A DNA stretch of 37,265 nt. It comes from a virus. The first letter of the stretch is position 1. Each line of letters opens with the position of its first letter. The notes beneath the pieces were generated by a model, which did no database searches, was not told the DNA's origin, and saw only the letters and a program-made list of their open reading frames with translations. The position numbers were made by a program, and so were the translations under genes. Positions 32,701-37,265 of this stretch are shown here, one piece after another. The stretch covers positions 1-37,265 of IMG/VR virus record IMGVR_UViG_3300023184_000295, one strand, 5' to 3'.

Positions 32701-33241
32701 TTATTATACTGCTTATCAAAATTGGATTCGTGATACCACAGGTACCATACCTGAACCGGATATCCCAACCATCAACGAATTGTCGACCGAGTATCAAGGT
32801 CTGCAAAATTACAAGATGTTGAGTGACAACATCATTTTGAATTCAGTTGTGTTTAAACCTTTGTTTGGGCAAAAAGCCGCACAAGAATTACGTGCCACAA
32901 TCAAGGTAATTCGTGCGCAAGGATCCACTGCCAGCACAAGTGAAATCAAGAGCAGTGTAGTAGCCGCAATGAACACATACTTCTCAATTGATAAATGGAA
33001 CTTTGGCGACACATTCTATTTTTCAGAATTGGCAGCGTACCTGCACAGAGAACTAGGAACAATTATCAGTTCGGTGGTCTTGGTGCCACTTAACAGTCAA
33101 AAGTACTTTGGTGACTTGTATGAAATACGTTCAGCACCCAACGAGATATTTGTAAATGGTGCTACAATCAACAATATTGAAGTGATTGAAGCATTGACCA
33201 GTACCAATTTGCGAACCGCACCCGGTAGCGGAGTAATTTGA
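29765..33241 (+). CDS. gp6: Baseplate wedge protein gp6
   Basis: A 1158-residue protein. The N-terminal part is unmistakable for gp6 of T4-like phages: FETLRKSFVDYLRLYYPETF (about 35-54), EYIALLDVIAFMGQALAFRT, NTRENYMDTAERRDSVVRLA and LVSYTAKRN. The middle holds a Baseplate_J-like region (ITMVFGDGVFSEIPVG near 337-352 and QRAPARYYTQDRMVNGEDYN near 417-436). The C terminus from about 1030 (KMLSDNIILNSVVFKPLFGQ) ends the wedge. In T4 gp6 (660 residues) forms the ring of dimers that holds the wedges together. The extra length lies mostly in beta-rich insertions between about 470 and 1000, as in other large marine T4-like phages. Confidence 0.93.
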   Translation: MAKTTRQTAIFGVQDWKQIYQTYREADFQSYDFETLRKSFVDYLRLYYPETFNDYIESSEYIALLDVIAFMGQALAFRTDLNTRENYMDTAERRDSVVRLANLVSYTAKRNIAAQGLLKVFSVTTTENVVDYQGVNLANYTINWADQTNPDWQEQFTAVINASLVDTQKVGRPGNKQTLLGVVTSEYGINLVPGYLPIVPYTATVDGVNMPFEAMTSTSVGQTYLYEPPPQANQPFNILFRNDSLGFQSANTGYFFMFKQGVLQNQDFNLAEKVSNRTVNINIEGVNNEDRWLFQLDNVGNVSREWAYTENIYSAGAEQVATDLRPIYTVTSRTNDQITMVFGDGVFSEIPVGTFRAYVRASNGLQYIINPAEMQAVQIPISYISRAGNLETLTFTCGITQPVSNSQARETIDAIKQRAPARYYTQDRMVNGEDYNLFPYTQYNSIVKSKALNRASIGTSRYLDLVDNTGKYSSTNSFGSDGGLWEENILPTILFSWTNRNEIADFVGNQVQPAIANTTMRQFYYENFPRVTSTTLPAYGGTTWITGASWTQSTTLANETTGYFKNAVYSTTWPTGSPIPVGSTTTTAFKYVAVGSLIKFVPPTGYYFDKNNKLQQGVPSSADQRLEIWASPISIQGSGYNNGLGNLPSGAGPVALNNFVPTGALVDTIIPLFVTDLPVSIEQSIAEQILLNRNFGLGYDNDGDITGIPYSWYLISSTNLAQDSTWSQQYAGNTSGTNLDASWLIQFVVQNQNYTVTFRGLAYSFGSVLQTRFFYYDGGQIYDSRTGTVIKDFVNVLAVNTRPDSTDHLPGDIYMTIIGQPVESDGYVDDFQVLVGYRDSDNDGVPDNPDFFNEIVAPTVNSTQKYIYLQKTVDFDNLQRYLLVEPGIVTSDYGTYNEIELQKSAWTAGQVFYAYEQAAFYQLSLSVTGVKTLIDVTTEWIARTGRQGLYFQYRHNAPLTSRIDPGTTNIIDLYVVTLSYYTAYQNWIRDTTGTIPEPDIPTINELSTEYQGLQNYKMLSDNIILNSVVFKPLFGQKAAQELRATIKVIRAQGSTASTSEIKSSVVAAMNTYFSIDKWNFGDTFYFSELAAYLHRELGTIISSVVLVPLNSQKYFGDLYEIRSAPNEIFVNGATINNIEVIEALTSTNLRTAPGSGVI

Positions 33242-36200
33242 TGGCCAACACACGTAGCGTAGATTTTCTTCCTGAAATTTTTCAGACTGACGCCAACAAA
33301 CAATTCCTGGCAGCCACACTGGACCAACTGATTCAAGAACCCAGTTTTAGAAAAACACAAGGCTTCATTGGTCGCACAGTGGGGCCTGGCATAAATCCCA
33401 ATGACAAGTATGTGGTTGAACCCACCGCCACTCGGGCCGATTATCAACTGGAGCCGGGTATTGTCAGCCTTGTGCCCGACACCGACACTATCAAAAATGC
33501 CATTACCTATCCAGGACTAAATGATGCAGTGAGTTTTCAAGGCGGCAACGGCGGTCGCCCAGATAGACTGTATTCAAGCGAATACTATACCTGGGATCCA
33601 TTTGTTGATTTTGATACATTTATAAACTTCAGTCAATATTACTGGATACCCGGCGGCCCTGACGCAGTGGATGTGGCTTCCACAGGCATTGCTACCACTG
33701 ACAATTTTGTAGTTACTACCAACAATGGTGCTTATAATTTTTCAGGAGTCAATGGCTCAGATCCTGTGATTGAACTGGTGCGCGGCGGCAGCTACACGTT
33801 TCAGGTGTCTGATCAATTTTGGATACAAGCGGCCCCGGGCATATCAGGCGTCATGCCCGCCACTCCGAATATCAGCAGTAGAGATGTTTATGGTGTGGCC
33901 AACAATGGCACAACGTCTGGCACTGTTGTGTTTAACGCTCCACTTAAAAATGCACAAAGTTTTTATTACAATCTAAACAGCATTGGGTCAATTGATCTAT
34001 TGACCACACTGCGGTTTGATCAAATCAACAATCAATCGGTATTGGGATTCAACGCAACATACGGCGGCATTGATGGAATTACCAATTTGAATGGTCGTAC
34101 TTTGATATTCACCAATCCCATCAGCGATGCCGAGGCCGGCGGTTGGCAACGCACCACTGGATTTGATCCACTGGTAGCCGGATCAGCCAACAACGGCTTG
34201 GCCGGCAGTTATGATACCACAACGTTCAGTCAAACAACAGATATTCCACCCGATGATAGATATCAAGTTTGGACCATTACCTATGTAAACAGCGGTGGCG
34301 TTGATTATATCAACCTCACCAAAACATCAACTATTGCAAATCTCAGTAAGTTTAATATCATATACGGCACCACGTACAGTAGCACACAATGGTACAAAGA
34401 TGCCACTGGCACATTTCAACAAATTCCATTGTTGACAGCAGTGCAAGATACATTGTACTATCAGTCTGGCACAAACTCAGAAATTTTTGGTCGCATTCTT
34501 TTGGTAGAACCTGGAAACAGTGGTACGCTTGATGTTGACAGCATCATCGGCAAAAAAATATATACCAGTCCCAATGGTGTGACATTTACCAATGGACTCA
34601 AAGTACGATTCACTGGAGACGTTGTGCCCGCTAGATATGGATCAGGCACCAGCAGTTTCCAATGCACAGCCACCGAGGCCGGCACAAATTATATAACCTA
34701 TTATAATGCCACTCATTTGTACGTGGGACAAGCAGTGGTATTTTTGACCCCAACCCTGGGTGGACTAGTGGCTGGCACAACCTATTACGTGAGATCAATT
34801 GCAGCCAATGGCCTCAAATTCACTGTGAGCACAGTTCCCAATGGTCCAGCAGTGATCCTGCAAAATGGCACCGGAACCATGAATTCAATTGCGGTCAGCA
34901 ATCATGAATATTATGTGAGTGGAGTTGGCACGGCAATTGAATTGTTGCCGGTAGAAAACTTTGCTGTGTATGAAAGTTATGCAACAGATTACAACGACAG
35001 TACCATTACTGTTGAACCAGCAGACATAGATTATCTAACTATCAGTCGTGCCAGTCGAGATCTAAATGCATGGTCACGTAGCAACCGCTGGTTTCATATT
35101 GATGTAATCAATGCCACTGCCAAATACAATAATACAACTGCGGTAATTGACAATAATCTTCGTGCTAAGAGACCAATCATACAGTTCCGTCCAGACATAC
35201 GTTTGTGGAACATGGGAACTCAAGGCAAAGCGCCAGTGGACATCATTGACTTCTCAGAGTCTGATGCATTTTCAAATGTAGAAGGATCAACTGGGTACAC
35301 CACCGATGGTTATACGCTGGTTGAAGGTTCACGAGTTATCTTTGCCGCGGATGAAGATTTAAATGTGCGTGATAAAATTTATGTTGTGAGTTTTGCCACG
35401 CCAGATACTGTTCCTCCTTTGATCGCACAACCGATTATTGTGTTGACCGAAGCCGCCGATGGTGCTGTACAACTTGATGAATCCACAGTTTGTATAAATG
35501 GTACCACTATTGCTGGAAAAACATTCTGGTATGATGGTACTGCCTGGATCCAAGCACAACAAAAAACTTCGGTACAACAGGCCCCCCTGTACAATGTGTA
35601 TGATACGGATGGTGTGAGTCTTGGCAATCGGGTCAAATATCAATCCAGTAATTTTACAGGATCAAAATTATTCAGTTATGCTGTGGGCGACACAACCATA
35701 CTTGACCCTATATTGCAATTCCCATTGCAATATCTCAACATCAACAATGTTGGTGACATTGTGTTTGACAACAACTTGTATGTTGACACGTTTACATATA
35801 CCACAGACAATGTCAGCAGTACCTATCCGATCAGTTCAGGAGCTGCCAGAGAATACACTGATCGAATAACATATCGCAAACTGATTGGTTGGCAAACTGC
35901 TGTGGTCAAACAGCAGATTTACCAACAATTTAAATTCACCTACACAGGACAAAGTCTTAAACTTGATATTGCGGCAATGGCACAAACATCAATTGCAGTT
36001 CCTGTGATAAAAATTTATGTTGGCAGTCAATTCATTGAACCCAGCATGTACTCTTACACTGTTGGAACAGACAGCACTGTTATTACCTTGACCAACACCT
36101 ACTTGCCCACAGATATTATTGAAGTGCTGGTGTTGAGTGATCAAACCAGTAATGTGGGGTTTTACCAGGTACCAAATAATTTGCAAAGCAACCCGCTGAA

Positions 36201-37265
36201 TGCAAACAGTCCAGCATTTACATTGGGAACCATACGCACACACTACGAAAGCATTTGCGAAAACTTATTGGCACTGGCTGGACCAATCAACGGCTCAAAC
36301 AACAGCAGAGATCTTGGTAATATTGTTCCTTATGGTTTGGAAATTCTGCAACAAAGCGGCCCGCTGACCTTGGCTGGTTATTTCATGCGCAGTCCCAGTT
36401 ACAACATATTTGCATCATTGCAATACAACAGTCGAGAATACATCAAATTCAAAGCACAAATGTTAGACGCTGTGTTGACCCAAAACAATATTGCTTTTAA
36501 AACCACAGCCACTATTCTTGATCAAGCCATACAGGACATCACACTGGGAAAAGTTGAAACCCAGCCATTTTATTGGAGTGACATGATTCCACAAGGTGTT
36601 ACCTCTTACAGCAACACCTATACTGTGGCATTGACCACTGGACCTATATTCAACACTGTGCAGGTATACAATTACACATCATCAAATTATCTTGGTCTTT
36701 GTGTTTATCTGAACAATATTATTTTAACTAGAGATCAGGATTATGTTGTGGCCACTGATGGCCCACGCCTGACAATATTGACCACTCTTGCAATTGGTGA
36801 TACTGTTACCATCAACGAGTACAGCGCCACCTATGGAAATTTTGTTCCTAACACACCTAGCAAAATGGGATTATACCCCAAGTGGCAACCTGAGATAACA
36901 ACCTTGGTAACTTCAAACGGTACAGGAGAATTTATCATTGGTCACGATGGCAGTGAAACTCCGGTGTTTGGGGACATTCGTGACCAGGTGTTGTTGGAAT
37001 TTGAAACAAGAATCTACAACAATATCAAACAAGATGGCAACCCAGTACCTCTCACTGTGGAAAATGTACTGCCCGGACAGTTCCGCGATACAGGATATAG
37101 TTTTGAAGAAATCAATAATATTTTTGCTGTTGACCTATTGAGTTACTGTGGTTGGAACAAGTTAGATTATAAATCTCAAACGTTCAGCGCAACCAACGAA
37201 TTCACTTGGAATTACAGTAATACTACCAATCGACTCAACCAACAAAATTTACTGGGCGCTTGGCG
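33241..37265 (+). CDS. gp7: Baseplate wedge protein gp7-like, 5' part (runs off window)
   Basis: The frame opens with ATG at 33241, overlapping the gp6 stop (TGATG), and stays open for 1341 complete codons to the window end. It starts MANTRSVDFLPEIFQTDANK and continues with FLAATLDQLIQEPSFRKTQG and SSEYYTWDPFVDFDTFINFS. That N-terminal block is common to very large gp7-type wedge proteins of marine T4-like phages. The rest is beta-rich with many Thr, Asn and Tyr. A helical block, HYESICENLLALAGPINGSN (about 1001-1020), is followed by YIKFKAQMLDAV, and another beta part comes at the end. T4 gp7 is 1032 residues, so this is already longer and incomplete. Identity rests on position directly after gp6, as in T4, and on size. 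Confidence 0.8.
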   Translation, partial: MANTRSVDFLPEIFQTDANKQFLAATLDQLIQEPSFRKTQGFIGRTVGPGINPNDKYVVEPTATRADYQLEPGIVSLVPDTDTIKNAITYPGLNDAVSFQGGNGGRPDRLYSSEYYTWDPFVDFDTFINFSQYYWIPGGPDAVDVASTGIATTDNFVVTTNNGAYNFSGVNGSDPVIELVRGGSYTFQVSDQFWIQAAPGISGVMPATPNISSRDVYGVANNGTTSGTVVFNAPLKNAQSFYYNLNSIGSIDLLTTLRFDQINNQSVLGFNATYGGIDGITNLNGRTLIFTNPISDAEAGGWQRTTGFDPLVAGSANNGLAGSYDTTTFSQTTDIPPDDRYQVWTITYVNSGGVDYINLTKTSTIANLSKFNIIYGTTYSSTQWYKDATGTFQQIPLLTAVQDTLYYQSGTNSEIFGRILLVEPGNSGTLDVDSIIGKKIYTSPNGVTFTNGLKVRFTGDVVPARYGSGTSSFQCTATEAGTNYITYYNATHLYVGQAVVFLTPTLGGLVAGTTYYVRSIAANGLKFTVSTVPNGPAVILQNGTGTMNSIAVSNHEYYVSGVGTAIELLPVENFAVYESYATDYNDSTITVEPADIDYLTISRASRDLNAWSRSNRWFHIDVINATAKYNNTTAVIDNNLRAKRPIIQFRPDIRLWNMGTQGKAPVDIIDFSESDAFSNVEGSTGYTTDGYTLVEGSRVIFAADEDLNVRDKIYVVSFATPDTVPPLIAQPIIVLTEAADGAVQLDESTVCINGTTIAGKTFWYDGTAWIQAQQKTSVQQAPLYNVYDTDGVSLGNRVKYQSSNFTGSKLFSYAVGDTTILDPILQFPLQYLNINNVGDIVFDNNLYVDTFTYTTDNVSSTYPISSGAAREYTDRITYRKLIGWQTAVVKQQIYQQFKFTYTGQSLKLDIAAMAQTSIAVPVIKIYVGSQFIEPSMYSYTVGTDSTVITLTNTYLPTDIIEVLVLSDQTSNVGFYQVPNNLQSNPLNANSPAFTLGTIRTHYESICENLLALAGPINGSNNSRDLGNIVPYGLEILQQSGPLTLAGYFMRSPSYNIFASLQYNSREYIKFKAQMLDAVLTQNNIAFKTTATILDQAIQDITLGKVETQPFYWSDMIPQGVTSYSNTYTVALTTGPIFNTVQVYNYTSSNYLGLCVYLNNIILTRDQDYVVATDGPRLTILTTLAIGDTVTINEYSATYGNFVPNTPSKMGLYPKWQPEITTLVTSNGTGEFIIGHDGSETPVFGDIRDQVLLEFETRIYNNIKQDGNPVPLTVENVLPGQFRDTGYSFEEINNIFAVDLLSYCGWNKLDYKSQTFSATNEFTWNYSNTTNRLNQQNLLGAW

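Noticed and set aside
33241-37265. gp7-like gene as broken or frameshifted
   Set aside because: The frame is open from the overlapping ATG to the last base; it is simply cut by the window end.

Overview
The window is a 37 kb piece of a T4-like (straboviral-type, contractile-tailed) bacteriophage genome, with no bacterial housekeeping genes and no tRNA that I could find. The evidence is a nearly complete T4 head block in T4 order on the minus strand (portal gp20, a small gene, gp67-like core protein, gp21 protease, gp22 scaffold, gp23 major capsid), a gp55/gp47/gp46 late-transcription and recombination block, and a T4 baseplate block on the plus strand (tube-cap-like, gp53-like, hub-like, gp5, gp25, gp6, gp7). 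Base composition is moderate and quite even. An aquatic uncultured host is likely from the general look of the proteins, but nothing in the window fixes the host.

Layout: 1-7872 (minus) is the head module plus a long tape-measure-type protein with a terminal M15-like peptidase domain. From 7913 (plus), divergent from the tape measure, come a gp26-type baseplate/tail assembly protein, a short overlapping -1 frame gene that may be joined to it by ribosomal frameshifting, and three small genes. 10243-10710 is a gene-free, hairpin-rich stretch where the plus and minus operons converge. 10711-19548 (minus) is one compact operon reading gp55, gp47, radical SAM, gp46, radical SAM, radical SAM, an unknown 207-aa protein, a GIY-YIG nuclease-like protein and a zinc-ribbon-like small protein. 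19662-37265 (plus) is the baseplate operon, ending inside gp7.

How it fits together: gp55 is the late sigma factor that would recognise TAAATA-type late promoters. Several such motifs lie in front of the structural operons, including the divergent 74-bp region between gp55 and the baseplate operon. gp46/gp47 form the Rad50/Mre11-like recombination nuclease that T4 phages use for recombination-driven replication. The head and tail genes are the late products.

The least expected parts are (1) three different radical SAM enzymes threaded between and behind gp47 and gp46 by 1-32 base overlaps, with no precursor peptide in sight; (2) a canonical T_TTT_TTC slippery heptamer, 6 nt before a 7-bp perfect stem, at the end of the gp26-type gene; (3) the structured gene-free region at 10243-10710; and (4) a tube-cap-like protein expanded by two arrays of a 14-residue repeat, one containing an exact 84-bp tandem duplication.
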